Assembly: GCF_012999535.1 (NCBI RefSeq)
Contig: NZ_JABBWV010000004.1
Span: 495,609 to 559,608, forward strand
Source of the DNA: Microbispora sp. H11081
GTDB lineage: Bacteria; Actinomycetota; Actinomycetes; Streptosporangiales; Streptosporangiaceae
Direction of reading: 5' to 3'
Length of the DNA: 64,000 nt
In this document: positions 41,218 to 50,490 of the stretch, in pieces
Position numbering within the stretch: position 1 is the first letter of the stretch
How the letters are laid out: each line of letters opens with the position of its first letter
Position numbers and translations under genes: made by a program
The notes under the pieces: generated by a model
Database searches by the model: none
What the model was told of the DNA's origin: nothing
Seen by the model: the letters and a program-made list of their open reading frames with translations, nothing else

Positions 41218-41498
41218 CGCATTTCCTCCCGACTCAGACAAATCAACCAGGTATTCGTTTCGCCATTCCCCGCCAAGCCCACGCCAGACCAGATGGTGTC
41301 ATGACCTGCGCTGTTTCGGGCTTCCGAACCTCTCGCCGGCCCGATATCGGAAAGGCAGTCTAGGCGCGGGGCTTCCATTCGGAAAAGCCCAGGGTGAGGC
41401 GAATTTTCGATTCTTCCGGCGATTCCCTGTGCCGATCGCGGGCGAATGCGGCAAATCCGCCCTGTGGGGTGCCGGGTCCGGAGACTGGAGGGCGATCG

Positions 41499-41930
41499 GT
41501 GGCAGCGAGCGAGCAGGGGTTCGTTCACCTGAACGGCACCTGGCGGCGGGAGTTCCCCGGAGTGGACAGGTCCGTCCCGGTGGCCCGCGAGTGGGCGCGC
41601 GGACTGCTGACCGGACTGGTCGCCGCCCCGGTCCTCGACGACGTGCTGCTCCTGCTGAGCGAGGTGGTCACCAACGCGGTCGCGCACTCCGACTCGGGCC
41701 GTACGGCGGACGGGCGGGTGGTGGTGTGGCTGGTCCGCACTCCGGTGGCCGTCCACGTGGAGGTGGCCGACGGCGGGTCGGCCAACAGCGCCCCTGCCGT
41801 ACGCGTGCCGGACGCCGAGGCCGGCGGCGGGCGCGGCCTCTGGCTGGTGGATCTGCTCGCCACCGCCTGGGGCGCGCATCAGGACGGCGCCGGCGGATCG
41901 GTCTGGTTCCGGGTGGCCGCGTCCTCATGA
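41499..41930 (+). CDS. HATPase-domain protein (RsbW-like serine kinase family)
   Basis: 143 residues. HATPase_c fold: DDVLLLLSEVVTNAVAHS (N-box), VHVEVADGGS (G1), GGGRGLWLVDLLATAWGAHQDGAGGSVWFRVA (G2 and end). Such short ATPases are anti-sigma-factor-like kinases found beside XRE/DUF397 pairs in streptomycetes. The GTG at 41499 has GGAGGG six bases upstream. It is divergent from the XRE gene across 281 bases in which I see nothing else. It is followed by the second tRNA-fMet. Confidence 0.85.
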   Translation: MAASEQGFVHLNGTWRREFPGVDRSVPVAREWARGLLTGLVAAPVLDDVLLLLSEVVTNAVAHSDSGRTADGRVVVWLVRTPVAVHVEVADGGSANSAPAVRVPDAEAGGGRGLWLVDLLATAWGAHQDGAGGSVWFRVAASS

Positions 41931-42027
41931 CCCTGCCGCGCGATTGCGGACCGCCCGCCGACCGTGGGGTCCGGGAAACCGATTTGGCACCGGTCCCCGG
42001 CGGGGGGTAGTGTTACAGACACAACGA

Positions 42028-42104
42028 CGCGGGGTGGAGCAGTTCGGTAGCTCGCTGGGCTCATAACCCAGAGGTCGCAGGTTCAAATCCTGTCCCCGCT
42101 ACCA
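42028..42104 (+). tRNA. Initiator tRNA-fMet (CAT), copy 2
   Basis: 77 nt, same as 39168-39244 except one base in the D-arm (agcagttcgg instead of agcagctcgg). CCA is encoded. All initiator features are present. The upstream bases also begin with gacgcggggtgg, but the similarity does not extend far on either side. Confidence 0.96.
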
Positions 42105-42107
42105 AGA

Positions 42108-42155
42108 GACGAAGGCCTGGCCTCCGGTAAACGGAGACCGGGCCTTCGTCGTTTC
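42108..42155 (+). terminator. Terminator after tRNA-fMet copy 2
   Basis: Outer stem gacgaaggcc / ggccttcgtc (10 bp), inner ctccg / cggag, followed by gtttct. It differs fully from the terminator of copy 1, so the two tRNA genes do not share their downstream DNA. Confidence 0.75.
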
Positions 42156-42214
42156 TCCCGGAAGCCGCGTGCGGTGACAGGGCACCGCCGCAGGGTCTCG
42201 TACAGGGGTGGCGC

Positions 42215-43744
42215 ATGATCACTCTGGATCGCCTGGTCAACGTGCTGGGCGCGTACGGCGTGCGGCTGTGCGGCCGGCCCGAGAGGCGTACGGCGCGGCT
42301 GCGGAGCGTGGCGATACCGGACGCCACCGACGGCCGGGTCACCGGGGACGTGCTGCTGGCCGTGGGGGCGGGGTCGGTGACCGAGGCGGTGCGGTGGGCG
42401 GCCGCGGCGCAGGCCAAGGTGGTCCTGGTGCGGGCGGACGCGGGGATCGAGCGCGAGGCCGCCGCGGCGGGCGAGAGCGTGGACGTCGCCGTGATGCTGG
42501 TCGACCCCGCGGTCTCGTGGAGTCACCTGGTGGGCGTGGTCTACGGACTGGTGCTGGAAGGCAGGGAGACCGAGTCGGGCCGGGGTCCCACGGACCTGTT
42601 CGCGCTGGCGGACAACCTGGCCGAGGCGGTCGGCGGCGCCGTGACGATCGAGGACCCGCTCTCGCGGGTGCTCGCGTACTCCCGCTCGCAGCAGGCGGGC
42701 GACCCGGCCAGGCTGGAGACGATCCTGGTGCGGCAGGTCCCGGAGCGGCTGCGGGAGGTCTTCCGCGAGCGCGGGGTGTTCGCCCGCATGGCGGCGACGG
42801 ACGAGCCGATCTTCGTCGAGCCGGACGCGCGGCACGGCATGACCGGGCGGATGGCGGTGGCGGTGCGAGCCGGCCGCGAACTGCTCGGGTCGGTGTGGGT
42901 GACGTGCGGCAGCCCCCTGACGGGGACGCGGCAGGCCGCGCTGGCGAACGGCGCGCGTGCCGTCGCGCTGCACCTGCTCCGTTCCCGGGCGAGCGCGGAC
43001 CTGGAACGGCAGGTCGAGTCCGACCTGGTCGTACGACTGCTGGAGGGCACCGCCGACGCCGCGACCGTGGTCAGCCGGCTGGGGCTGCCCGCGGGGGAGA
43101 TGCGGGTCGTGGCGGTGCGCACCCACACCACAGAGGAGCCGCACGCCATGCTCCTGCTGGCCTTCGAGCGGGCCACCACCGGTTTCGGCTGGTCGAGGCC
43201 GGGGAGAAGCGCGCTGCTCGGCGACACGCTCTACACGGTCCTGCCGGACGCGGGGGCGGCGGCGGCACGGGAGTGGGTGGACACACTGGCGGCCGGCCTG
43301 CCGTCACGGGTGCGCGTCGTGGCAGGGATCGGCGCGGCGGCCCAGCCGGCGGATCTGCCCGCCGGCCGTCAGGAGGCGGAGGAGTGCCTGGCGCTGCACG
43401 AGAGGGGCGCCCCGCAGGCCGGTCCGCCCGCCTACGACGAGTCGTGGGACGACATCCTGCTCCAGCGGTTGCGTGCGGCGGCCCGCGCGGGCCGCACCCC
43501 GGCCCGGGGGCCGGTGAGCGCGCTGCGCCGCCACGACGCCGTCCACGACACGCACTACGTGGCGACGTTGCGGGCGTGGCTGGAGGCCCAGGGCGATCTC
43601 GCCCTCGCCGCCGAACGGCTCGGCGTGCACGTCAACACCGTGCGCAACCGGCTGCGCAGGATGAGCGAGGTGACGCCGCTGCACCTCGACGACCCGCGCA
43701 AGCGCCTCGCCATGGTCATCACGCTCGCCGCGGAGGACGACTGA
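42215..43744 (+). CDS. PucR-family transcriptional regulator 1
   Basis: 509 residues. N-terminal PucR-type ligand domain (MITLDRLVNVLGAYGVRL... GDVLLAV, VVLVRAD), a middle GGDEF-like/CdaR domain (about 300-430), and the C-terminal PucR helix-turn-helix: LRAWLEAQGDLALAAERLGVHVNTVRNRLRRMSEVT. PucR proteins control purine, allantoin and amino-acid use. It lies 118 bases before the DadA-like gene, and this gap contains two TTGT-N9-ACAA dyads. A second, diverged PucR gene sits at 53146. Confidence 0.88.
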   Translation: MITLDRLVNVLGAYGVRLCGRPERRTARLRSVAIPDATDGRVTGDVLLAVGAGSVTEAVRWAAAAQAKVVLVRADAGIEREAAAAGESVDVAVMLVDPAVSWSHLVGVVYGLVLEGRETESGRGPTDLFALADNLAEAVGGAVTIEDPLSRVLAYSRSQQAGDPARLETILVRQVPERLREVFRERGVFARMAATDEPIFVEPDARHGMTGRMAVAVRAGRELLGSVWVTCGSPLTGTRQAALANGARAVALHLLRSRASADLERQVESDLVVRLLEGTADAATVVSRLGLPAGEMRVVAVRTHTTEEPHAMLLLAFERATTGFGWSRPGRSALLGDTLYTVLPDAGAAAAREWVDTLAAGLPSRVRVVAGIGAAAQPADLPAGRQEAEECLALHERGAPQAGPPAYDESWDDILLQRLRAAARAGRTPARGPVSALRRHDAVHDTHYVATLRAWLEAQGDLALAAERLGVHVNTVRNRLRRMSEVTPLHLDDPRKRLAMVITLAAEDD

Positions 43745-43747
43745 AGG

Positions 43748-43797
43748 GTTGTCCGCAGCCCACAACGGCGGCGCCTCGATTGTGGCTGCGGTACAAC
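43748..43797 (+). promoter_or_regulatory. Two TTGT-N9-ACAA dyads before the DadA-like gene
   Basis: GTTGT-N9-ACAAC at 43748-43766 and ATTGT-N9-ACAAC at 43779-43797, centred 31 bases apart, about three helical turns. A third copy of the same pattern (CTTGT-N9-ACAAG) is at 45126-45144, before the DUF917 gene. Recurrence of the same spaced dyad in two gaps of one cluster suggests operators, most simply for the adjacent PucR regulator. Confidence 0.6.
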
Positions 43798-43862
43798 GGT
43801 CCGCGCCCCACCTCGGGTCATCCTGTGCCGGAGAGAGCAGTCATCCGGTATGGAGGTGGGAT

Positions 43863-45122
43863 ATGTCCGGCACCGAGCGCGTCAACGACTGGCCGGAATC
43901 GGTGGTCGTGGTGGGGGCGGGGATCGTGGGCCTGTCCACCGCGTGGTTCCTGCAGGAGCGCGGGGTGGCGGTGACCGTGGTCGACCGCAAAGGCGTCGCC
44001 GCGGGCGCGTCGTGGGGCAACGCGGGCTGGGTCGCGCCCGGCCTGGCCATCCCGCTGAACGAGCCGTCCGTGCTGCGATACGGCCTGCGCTCGCTGCTGA
44101 ACCCGGCCGCGCCGCTGCACGTCCCGGCGACCGTCGACCCGGGGCTGTGGGCGTTCCTGACCCGGTTCGCCGCCAACTGCCGGTGGTCGTCGTGGACCCG
44201 GGCCGTGCGGGCCAACCTGCAGCTCAACGACGAGTCCGTCGAGGCGTACGAGGTGCTCGCCTCGAGCGGCGTGGCCGCCCCGGTCGAGGACGCGCCGATC
44301 ATCGCCGGGTTCCGCACGCCGCGCCAGGCCGCGGGCCTGCTCCACGAACTGCGCAGGATGGCCGAGGCAGGGCAGTCGGTCGACCACACCGCGCTGGACG
44401 CCCGGCGGCTGGCCGAGGCGATGCCGCTCGCTTCGCAGGCCCTGACCGCGGGTGTGCGGATCGACGGGCAGCGCTACGTCGACCCCGGCCGCTTCGTGCA
44501 CGCGCTGGGAGAGGCCGTCGTGGCCAGGGGCGCCACCGTGGAGACCTTCGAGGTCGTGGACGTGCGCACCGACCGCAAGAAGGTCGTCGTGGTGGGCCGG
44601 GACGGCGCCGTCCTGTCCGCGGACTCGGTGGTGCTGGCCACGGGCGCCTGGCTGTCCAGGCTGGCGGGCCGCTGGGGCGTACGCGTCCCGGTGCGGGCCG
44701 GCCGCGGCTACTCGTTCACGGTGCCGGTGGAGCACCCGGTTCCCGGCCCGATCTACCTGCCGGACGTGCGGGTGGCCTGCACGCCGTACCAGGGCGGGCT
44801 CCGGGTGGCGGGCACGATGGAGTTCCGCAGCCCCGACGCCCCGGCCGCCGAGGCCCGGGTGCGGTCGATCGTCGAGTCCACCCGTCCCCTCTTCCGGGGT
44901 GTGCGCTGGGAGGACCGCACCGACGTCTGGGTCGGCCCCCGGCCGGTCACGCCTGACGGGCGTCCGCTGATCGGCGCGACCGGCACTCCGGGGATCTACG
45001 TGGCCGGCGGGCACGGCATGTGGGGTCTGGCCCAGGGCCCGGCCACCGGACGGCTCCTCGCCGAGCAGATCACCACGGGCAAGCAGCCCGCCGCTTTGCG
45101 GGGATTCGACCCGCTACGGTGA
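43863..45122 (+). CDS. FAD-dependent D-amino acid dehydrogenase-like oxidoreductase
   Basis: 419 residues, DAO/DadA family. FAD site SVVVVGAGIVGLSTAWFLQERGVAVTVVDRKGVAAGASWGNAGWVAPG (about 13-60), VVLATGAWLSRLAG, GRGYSFTVP, YVAGGHGMWGLAQGPATGRLLAEQI. The SWGNAG block and the C-terminal GHGMWG are typical of DadA-like deaminating dehydrogenases. It likely oxidises an amino acid released in the pathway of this cluster. ATG 43863 has GGAGG six bases upstream. Confidence 0.85.
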   Translation: MSGTERVNDWPESVVVVGAGIVGLSTAWFLQERGVAVTVVDRKGVAAGASWGNAGWVAPGLAIPLNEPSVLRYGLRSLLNPAAPLHVPATVDPGLWAFLTRFAANCRWSSWTRAVRANLQLNDESVEAYEVLASSGVAAPVEDAPIIAGFRTPRQAAGLLHELRRMAEAGQSVDHTALDARRLAEAMPLASQALTAGVRIDGQRYVDPGRFVHALGEAVVARGATVETFEVVDVRTDRKKVVVVGRDGAVLSADSVVLATGAWLSRLAGRWGVRVPVRAGRGYSFTVPVEHPVPGPIYLPDVRVACTPYQGGLRVAGTMEFRSPDAPAAEARVRSIVESTRPLFRGVRWEDRTDVWVGPRPVTPDGRPLIGATGTPGIYVAGGHGMWGLAQGPATGRLLAEQITTGKQPAALRGFDPLR

Positions 45123-45125
45123 TGG

Positions 45126-45167
45126 CTTGTTACGACAGCACAAGAATTTGCCCATTACTGTCGTAAC
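45126..45167 (+). promoter_or_regulatory. Compound inverted repeat before the DUF917 gene
   Basis: GTTACGACAG (45129-45138) and CTGTCGTAAC (45158-45167) form a perfect 10-base inverted repeat 19 bases apart. Overlapping its left arm is CTTGT-N9-ACAAG (45126-45144), the same dyad as at 43748 and 43779. It is not followed by T residues, so an operator is more likely than a terminator. Confidence 0.65.
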
Positions 45168-45209
45168 GCGACATTGAGGGACGGTTGTCCGGTAGTGAAA
45201 GCTCCCAGC

Positions 45210-46277
45210 ATGCAAGCCCGCATCACATCGGAGGACGTCGCGGCGCTGGCCCGCGGCTGCGCCGTGCTCGGCACCGGCGGCGGCGGGGACGTGCGCCCCG
45301 GGGCCATCGCCGCCCGGCGCGCGATACGCGAGCACGGCGACGTGCCACTCGTCACGTTGGAGGAACTGCCGGACGACGCCCTCGTGCTGCCGCTGTCCGG
45401 GATCGGCGCCCCGACCGTCAGCAACGAGATGGTCCACGGCGAGGACGAGCCCGCGAGGATCGCCGAGGAGGTCGAGCGGATCTTCGGCAGGCCGCCCGCC
45501 GCGGTGATGTCCTCCGAGATCGGCGGCGGCAACGGCGTGGCGCCGGTGGCCTGGGCGGCCAGGCTCGGGCTGCCGTTGCTCGACGCCGACGCGATGGGCC
45601 GGGCCTTCCCCGAGGTCCAGATGGTCTCCATGTACGTGGCCGGACTCCCCGCCAACGTCGTCGTCATGGCGGACGTCGTCGGCAACGTGGTGACGATCAG
45701 GCCGGTCGACGGCCTGTGGTCGGAGCGGATCGCCCGCGCGGTCTGCGTGGCGGCGGGGTCGAGCGCGCTGATGGCCGACTACGTGCTGACCGCGCGGGAG
45801 TGCGCGGGCGCGGTGATCGAGGGCACGGTGAGCCGGGCGATCGCGGTGGGGCGGGCGACCGAGGGCGCCGCCGACCCCCTCGCCGCGCTGATCGCCGAGC
45901 TCGGCGCGGTGCGGCTGATCGACGGCAAGCTGACCGACCTGGAGCGCAGGACCACCGGAGGCTTCGCCAGGGGCACGGCGACGATCGAGGGCACCGGCGC
46001 GGACCGGGGCAGGACGCTGACGCTGGAGATCCAGAACGAGAACCTCGTCGCCGTCGAGGACGGCCGGGTCAGGGCCATGGTGCCCGACCTGATCACGGTG
46101 GTCGACACGCAGACGGCCACGGCGATCCAGACCGAGGGGCTGCGGTACGGCCAGCGGGTGACCGTGCTCGCCTGGCCCTGCGACCCCCTGTGGCGCACGC
46201 CGAAGGGCCTGGAGACGGCGGGCCCGCGCGCGTTCGGCTACGACATGGACTACCAGCCCGTGGAGAAGATGGCATGA
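45210..46277 (+). CDS. DUF917 protein (S-methyl thiohydantoin desulfurase-like)
   Basis: 355 residues, DUF917/S-Me-THD family: ALARGCAVLGTGGGGDVRPG, LPLSGIGAPTVSNE, VMSSEIGGGNGVAPVAWAARLGLPLLDADAMGRAFPEVQM, VPDLITVVDTQTATAIQTEGLRYGQRV. These proteins are usually coupled to hydantoinase/oxoprolinase subunits, as here: the stop overlaps the ATG of the next gene (ATGA). ATG 45210 is chosen; GTG 45195 is possible, neither with a clear ribosome site. It probably acts with the next gene on a cyclic ureide or thiohydantoin. Confidence 0.82.
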   Translation: MQARITSEDVAALARGCAVLGTGGGGDVRPGAIAARRAIREHGDVPLVTLEELPDDALVLPLSGIGAPTVSNEMVHGEDEPARIAEEVERIFGRPPAAVMSSEIGGGNGVAPVAWAARLGLPLLDADAMGRAFPEVQMVSMYVAGLPANVVVMADVVGNVVTIRPVDGLWSERIARAVCVAAGSSALMADYVLTARECAGAVIEGTVSRAIAVGRATEGAADPLAALIAELGAVRLIDGKLTDLERRTTGGFARGTATIEGTGADRGRTLTLEIQNENLVAVEDGRVRAMVPDLITVVDTQTATAIQTEGLRYGQRVTVLAWPCDPLWRTPKGLETAGPRAFGYDMDYQPVEKMA

Positions 46278-47821
46278 GCTCGACCTTGCGGGTCGGCATC
46301 GACGTGGGCGGCACCAACACCGACGCGGTGGTGCTGGACGACGACGACCGGGTGCTGGCCACCACTAAGCGGCCCACCAGCGCTGACGTGACCGAAGGGC
46401 TGCGTGCGGCGCTCGACGCGGTGCTCGCCGAGTTGCCGGAGCCCGGCCTGGAGAAGCGGGTGAGGCGGGTCATGCTCGGCACGACCCACGCGACCAACGC
46501 CATCCTGGAGCGGCGCGCGCTCGGCCGGGTGGCCGTGCTGCGCCTCGGCGCCCCTGCGACCACGTCCGTGCCGCCGCTGAGCGAGTGGCCGGACGACCTG
46601 CGCGACACCGTGGCGGCGGGCACCGCGATCGTCCGCGGCGGATACTTCGTCGACGGCCGTGAGATCGCGCCCCTCGACGTGGACGCGGTCAGGAGGTTCG
46701 CGGCCACCACGCCCGCCGACGCCATCGCCGTCACCGGCGTCTTCAGCCCGGCGAGCGCCGACCAGGAGAACGAGGTCGCTGAGATCATCCGGGCCGAGAT
46801 CGGCGACGTGCCGATCAGCCTGAGCCACGAGATCGGCTCGCTTGGCCTGCTCGAACGCGAGAACGCGACCGTGCTCAACGCCGCGTTGTACGGCGTGGCG
46901 CGCGACGTCACCGCCGCGCTGCACCAGGCCCTGGCGGCGAGGGGCCTGGATGTCGAGACGTACTTCGCGCAGAACGACGGCACGCTGATGGCCGTCGACT
47001 ACGCGGCCCGCTACCCGGTGCTGACCATCGGCTCGGGACCGGCCAACTCGCTGCGCGGCGCGGCGTACCTGTCCGGAGTGACGGACGCGATCGTCGCGGA
47101 CGTCGGCGGCACCTCGACCGACCTCGGCGTGCTCGTGGGCGGTTTCCCCAGGGAGTCGGCCGCGGCGGTCGAGATCGGCGGGGTCGCGACCAACTTCCGG
47201 ATGCCCGACATCCTGTCCATCGCGCTCGGCGGCGGCACGATCGTCGGGGCGGAGCCGCGCTCGGTCGGCTACCGGATCGCCAGGGAGGCGCTCGTCTTCG
47301 GCGGCTCCACCCCCACGATGACCGACGCGGCCGTGGCGGCCGGCCGGGGAGTCGTCGGCGCCAAGCCGGTGCCCGAGGAGTGGCGCGAACGGCTGGCCGC
47401 GGCCCTGCGGAGGGCGGACGAGGCGGTGGCCGACGCGGTGGACCGCGTGGCGCTGGGCCGGGCGGACCGCCCGCTCGTGGCGGTCGGCGGCGGCGCGTTC
47501 ATCCTGCCCGGTCAGGTGGCGGGTGCGCGCGAGGTGATCCGCCCCGCGCACGCGGAGGTGGCCAACGCGGTGGGCGCGGCGATCGCGCTCGCGGGCGGCA
47601 GGCTGGAAACCATCGTTCCCGCTTCTGGAGACGGAAGCTCCAGGGCTAGATTGATCGACAACGCCAAGGAGGAGGCGGCCGCACGGGCCGTCGCCGCCGG
47701 GGCGGACCCCGCTTCCGTTCAGATCGTCGAGCTCAGCGAGATCCCCCTCAGCTATCTTCCTGAGCCCGCGGTGCGCCTGCACGTCAAGGCCGCCGGCCCC
47801 CTCGCCCGGCAGGCCGGATAG
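46274..47821 (+). CDS. Hydantoinase/oxoprolinase-type HyuA subunit
   Basis: 515 residues. ATP-binding ASKHA-type start VGIDVGGTNTDAVVLDDDD, then GTTHATNAILERRALGRVAVLRLG, FAQNDGTLMAVDYA, VLTIGSGPANSLRGAAYLSG, IVADVGGTSTDLGVLVGG, SIALGGGTIVG. Shorter than the second HyuA (666 residues) because it lacks the C-terminal extension; this short form typically pairs with DUF917. ATP-dependent opening of a cyclic amide is the expected activity. The start overlaps the DUF917 stop. Confidence 0.85.
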   Translation: MSSTLRVGIDVGGTNTDAVVLDDDDRVLATTKRPTSADVTEGLRAALDAVLAELPEPGLEKRVRRVMLGTTHATNAILERRALGRVAVLRLGAPATTSVPPLSEWPDDLRDTVAAGTAIVRGGYFVDGREIAPLDVDAVRRFAATTPADAIAVTGVFSPASADQENEVAEIIRAEIGDVPISLSHEIGSLGLLERENATVLNAALYGVARDVTAALHQALAARGLDVETYFAQNDGTLMAVDYAARYPVLTIGSGPANSLRGAAYLSGVTDAIVADVGGTSTDLGVLVGGFPRESAAAVEIGGVATNFRMPDILSIALGGGTIVGAEPRSVGYRIAREALVFGGSTPTMTDAAVAAGRGVVGAKPVPEEWRERLAAALRRADEAVADAVDRVALGRADRPLVAVGGGAFILPGQVAGAREVIRPAHAEVANAVGAAIALAGGRLETIVPASGDGSSRARLIDNAKEEAAARAVAAGADPASVQIVELSEIPLSYLPEPAVRLHVKAAGPLARQAG

Positions 47822-47839
47822 GAAAGGAACCCCCTCACA

Positions 47840-49471
47840 ATGCGCTGGCACAAGCGTCTGCTCGCCGCGGGAGCCGTGGCCGCCGTGACCCTCACCGCCG
47901 CGGCGTGCGCCGGCGGGAAGGTCCGCGGCGCGGAAGACTCCCCCCAATCGGGCTCGTCGGCGGCCCCCGCCGGGGGCGCGGCGGACAGCACGTTCGTCTA
48001 CGTCCCCAACCTGGACGTCGTCACCGACTGGGACCCCGCGAGCTCGTACTCCAACGAGATCATCGCGATGCAGAACATCTACGAGTCGCTGACCCGCTAC
48101 AACCCCCAGACGAAGAAGACCGAGCCGCGGCTCGCCTCCTCGTGGACCTCCTCGTCCGACGGCAAGAAGTGGACGTTCACGCTCCGCGAGGGCGCGAAGT
48201 TCCACACCGGCAAGCCCGTGGACGCCGCTGCGGCCAAGGCCGCGATCGAGCGGACGATGAAGGAGGGCCAGGGCGCGGCCTACATCTGGAGCGCGGTCGA
48301 CAAGATCGAGGCCAAGGACCCCGCGACGCTGGAGTTCACGCTCAAGTACCCCGCCCCGCTCGACCTGATCTCCTCGGCCGGCTACGCGTCGTACATCTAC
48401 GACACGACGGCCGCCTCCGGCGACCTGAAGAAGTGGTTCAACGAGGGGCACGACGCGGGCTCCGGGCCGTACACGATCGAGAGCTGGCAGAAGGGCAAGG
48501 AGACCGAGCTCACGCTCAAGGCGTTCGACGACTACTGGGGCGGCTGGGACGGCCAGCACTACAAGAAGGTCGCCTTCCGGGTCGCGCCCGAGCTGACCAC
48601 CGCCTGGCAGCTCCTGCAGCGTGGTGAGGTGTCGTTCGTCCAGCGGCTCAACGCGCAGCTGTTCGCCCAGGCGGGCTCCACGGACACGGTGCAGACCTCG
48701 CAGACGCCGTCGTTCCAGAACCTGCTCGTGCTGCTCAACACCGCCGACGGCCCGCTCAAGGACGTGAAGCTGCGCCAGGCCATGCAGAAGGCGATCGACT
48801 ACGACGGCCTCGTGGCGGCGCTCAAGGGCGCGGGCGTGGCGGCCAGCGGGCTGGTCCCCGAGGGACTGCTCGGCGCGGCCGCGGGCCAGACGCCCAAGCA
48901 GGACCTCGCCGGCGCGGAGGCGCTGCTCAAGGAGGCCGGCTACGGCCCCGGCGGCAAGCGGCTCGAACTGACGCTGACCTACGCCCAGGGCGACGCCGAC
49001 CAGGAACTGCTGGTCACGCTGCTGTCCTCGGCGCTGGACAAGCTCAACGTCAAGCTGGCGGCCAAGCCGCTGCAGTGGACCACGCAGTGGGACCAGGGCA
49101 AGGCGAAGGACCCGTCGAAGCGCCAGGACATCTTCGTCATGTACTGGTTCCCTGACTACGCCGACGCCTACTCCTGGTTCGTCAACGTCTTCCGCAGCGA
49201 GAAGGACCCGCAGTTCAACCTCTCCTACCTGAAGGACGAGGTGATCGACAAGGAGATCGACGAGCTGCCCGCGCTGACCGCGACCGACCAGGCCGGCGCC
49301 GAGAAGGCGTACGCGGACCTGCAGAACAAGATCATCAACGAGCAGGCCGCGGTGGCGGTGCCGTACGTGCAGAACTACCAGCGCGCCTACTCGAAGACGG
49401 TCCAGGGCTACGTGGACAACCCGGCGTACCCGAACGTGGTGTTCGTCTACGACCTGAAGCCCGGCGCCTGA
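47840..49471 (+). CDS. ABC transporter substrate-binding lipoprotein (family 5)
   Basis: 543 residues. Lipoprotein signal with lipobox AAAC (Cys23). The SBP_bac_5 fold shows DWDPASSYSNEIIAMQNIYESLTRYNP, SDGKKWTFTLREGAKFHTGKPVDA, DAGSGPYTIESW, PSFQNLLVLLNTADGPL and AIDYDGLV, as in oligopeptide- and dipeptide-type binding proteins. It is followed directly by two permeases and two ATPases, giving a complete importer. A close paralog is at 60942-62537. Confidence 0.92.
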   Translation: MRWHKRLLAAGAVAAVTLTAAACAGGKVRGAEDSPQSGSSAAPAGGAADSTFVYVPNLDVVTDWDPASSYSNEIIAMQNIYESLTRYNPQTKKTEPRLASSWTSSSDGKKWTFTLREGAKFHTGKPVDAAAAKAAIERTMKEGQGAAYIWSAVDKIEAKDPATLEFTLKYPAPLDLISSAGYASYIYDTTAASGDLKKWFNEGHDAGSGPYTIESWQKGKETELTLKAFDDYWGGWDGQHYKKVAFRVAPELTTAWQLLQRGEVSFVQRLNAQLFAQAGSTDTVQTSQTPSFQNLLVLLNTADGPLKDVKLRQAMQKAIDYDGLVAALKGAGVAASGLVPEGLLGAAAGQTPKQDLAGAEALLKEAGYGPGGKRLELTLTYAQGDADQELLVTLLSSALDKLNVKLAAKPLQWTTQWDQGKAKDPSKRQDIFVMYWFPDYADAYSWFVNVFRSEKDPQFNLSYLKDEVIDKEIDELPALTATDQAGAEKAYADLQNKIINEQAAVAVPYVQNYQRAYSKTVQGYVDNPAYPNVVFVYDLKPGA

Positions 49472-49473
49472 CC

Positions 49474-50490
49474 ATGCCGAAGTACCTGATCCGCCGGCTC
49501 GGCCAGGCTGTCCTGGTCGTGGCCGGCGTGATCGTCCTCACCTTCGCCATCATGCGCCTGGTTCCAGGCGACCCGGCCGTCGCGTACGCCGGGCCGAAGG
49601 CGACGGCGGCCGAGCTGGCAGAGGCCCGGCAGCGGTTCGGTCTCGACGACCCGCTGCCGGTCCAGCTCTGGAACTACGTGCGCGACCTGCTGGGCGGCGA
49701 CTGGGGGACCAGCCTGCACACCCGGCAGCCGGTCCGCGACGACCTGCTCCAGGCGTTCCCCGCCTCGCTGGAGCTCGTGGGCGCCGCGCTGATCATCGCG
49801 CTGGTCGTGGGCATCCCGCTGGGGATCGCCGCCGCGCGGTACAAGGGCCGCCTGCCCGACCTGACGGTGCGGCTGTCGTCGATGCTGGCCGTGTCGGTGC
49901 CGGTGTTCTGGCTGGCGCTGGCCCTGCAGACGGTCTTCGCCAGCGGGCTCGGCTGGTTCCCCGTGGCCGGGGAGTACGACGCGTCGCTCGACCAGACCAG
50001 CCCGCTGAGCCTCTACACCAACATCACGGCGGTGGACGCGCTGATCGGCGGCAACTGGCCGATCCTCACGAGCACGCTGTCGCATCTGGTGCTGCCCGCG
50101 CTGGTCATCGCGGCGTACCCGGCGGGGGTCGTGGCCCAGATGACCAGGGCGGCCCTCATCGAGGAGTCGTCGCGCGACCACGCCAGGCTGGAGCGCGCGC
50201 TCGGCTTCGGGGAGACCGCGGTGCTCACCAGGTTCGCCCTGCGGCCCGCGCTGAACCCGGTGCTGTCGCTGATCGCGCTCGTCTTCGCGTACTCGATCGT
50301 GAACGGCTTCCTCGTGGAGGCCGTGTTCAACTGGCCGGGCCTCGGGCGGTACGCCGCCGACTCGATCCGCTCGCTCGACACCCCCGCCATCGCCGGGGTG
50401 ACGCTGCTGGTCGCCGTGCTGTACGTGGTCGCCAACCTCGCCGTGGACCTCGTCCAGGGGCTGGTCGACCCGAGGGTGAGGGCCCGATGA
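49474..50490 (+). CDS. ABC transporter permease (DppB type)
   Basis: 338 residues, six membrane helices. The N-terminus MPKYLIRRLGQAVLVVAGVIVLTFAIMRLVPGDPA is the family hallmark. The EAA loop reads ALGFGETAVLTRFALRPALNPVLSLI and docks on the ATPase. Two bases after the binding-protein stop. The stop overlaps the start of the second permease. Confidence 0.93.
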   Translation: MPKYLIRRLGQAVLVVAGVIVLTFAIMRLVPGDPAVAYAGPKATAAELAEARQRFGLDDPLPVQLWNYVRDLLGGDWGTSLHTRQPVRDDLLQAFPASLELVGAALIIALVVGIPLGIAAARYKGRLPDLTVRLSSMLAVSVPVFWLALALQTVFASGLGWFPVAGEYDASLDQTSPLSLYTNITAVDALIGGNWPILTSTLSHLVLPALVIAAYPAGVVAQMTRAALIEESSRDHARLERALGFGETAVLTRFALRPALNPVLSLIALVFAYSIVNGFLVEAVFNWPGLGRYAADSIRSLDTPAIAGVTLLVAVLYVVANLAVDLVQGLVDPRVRAR

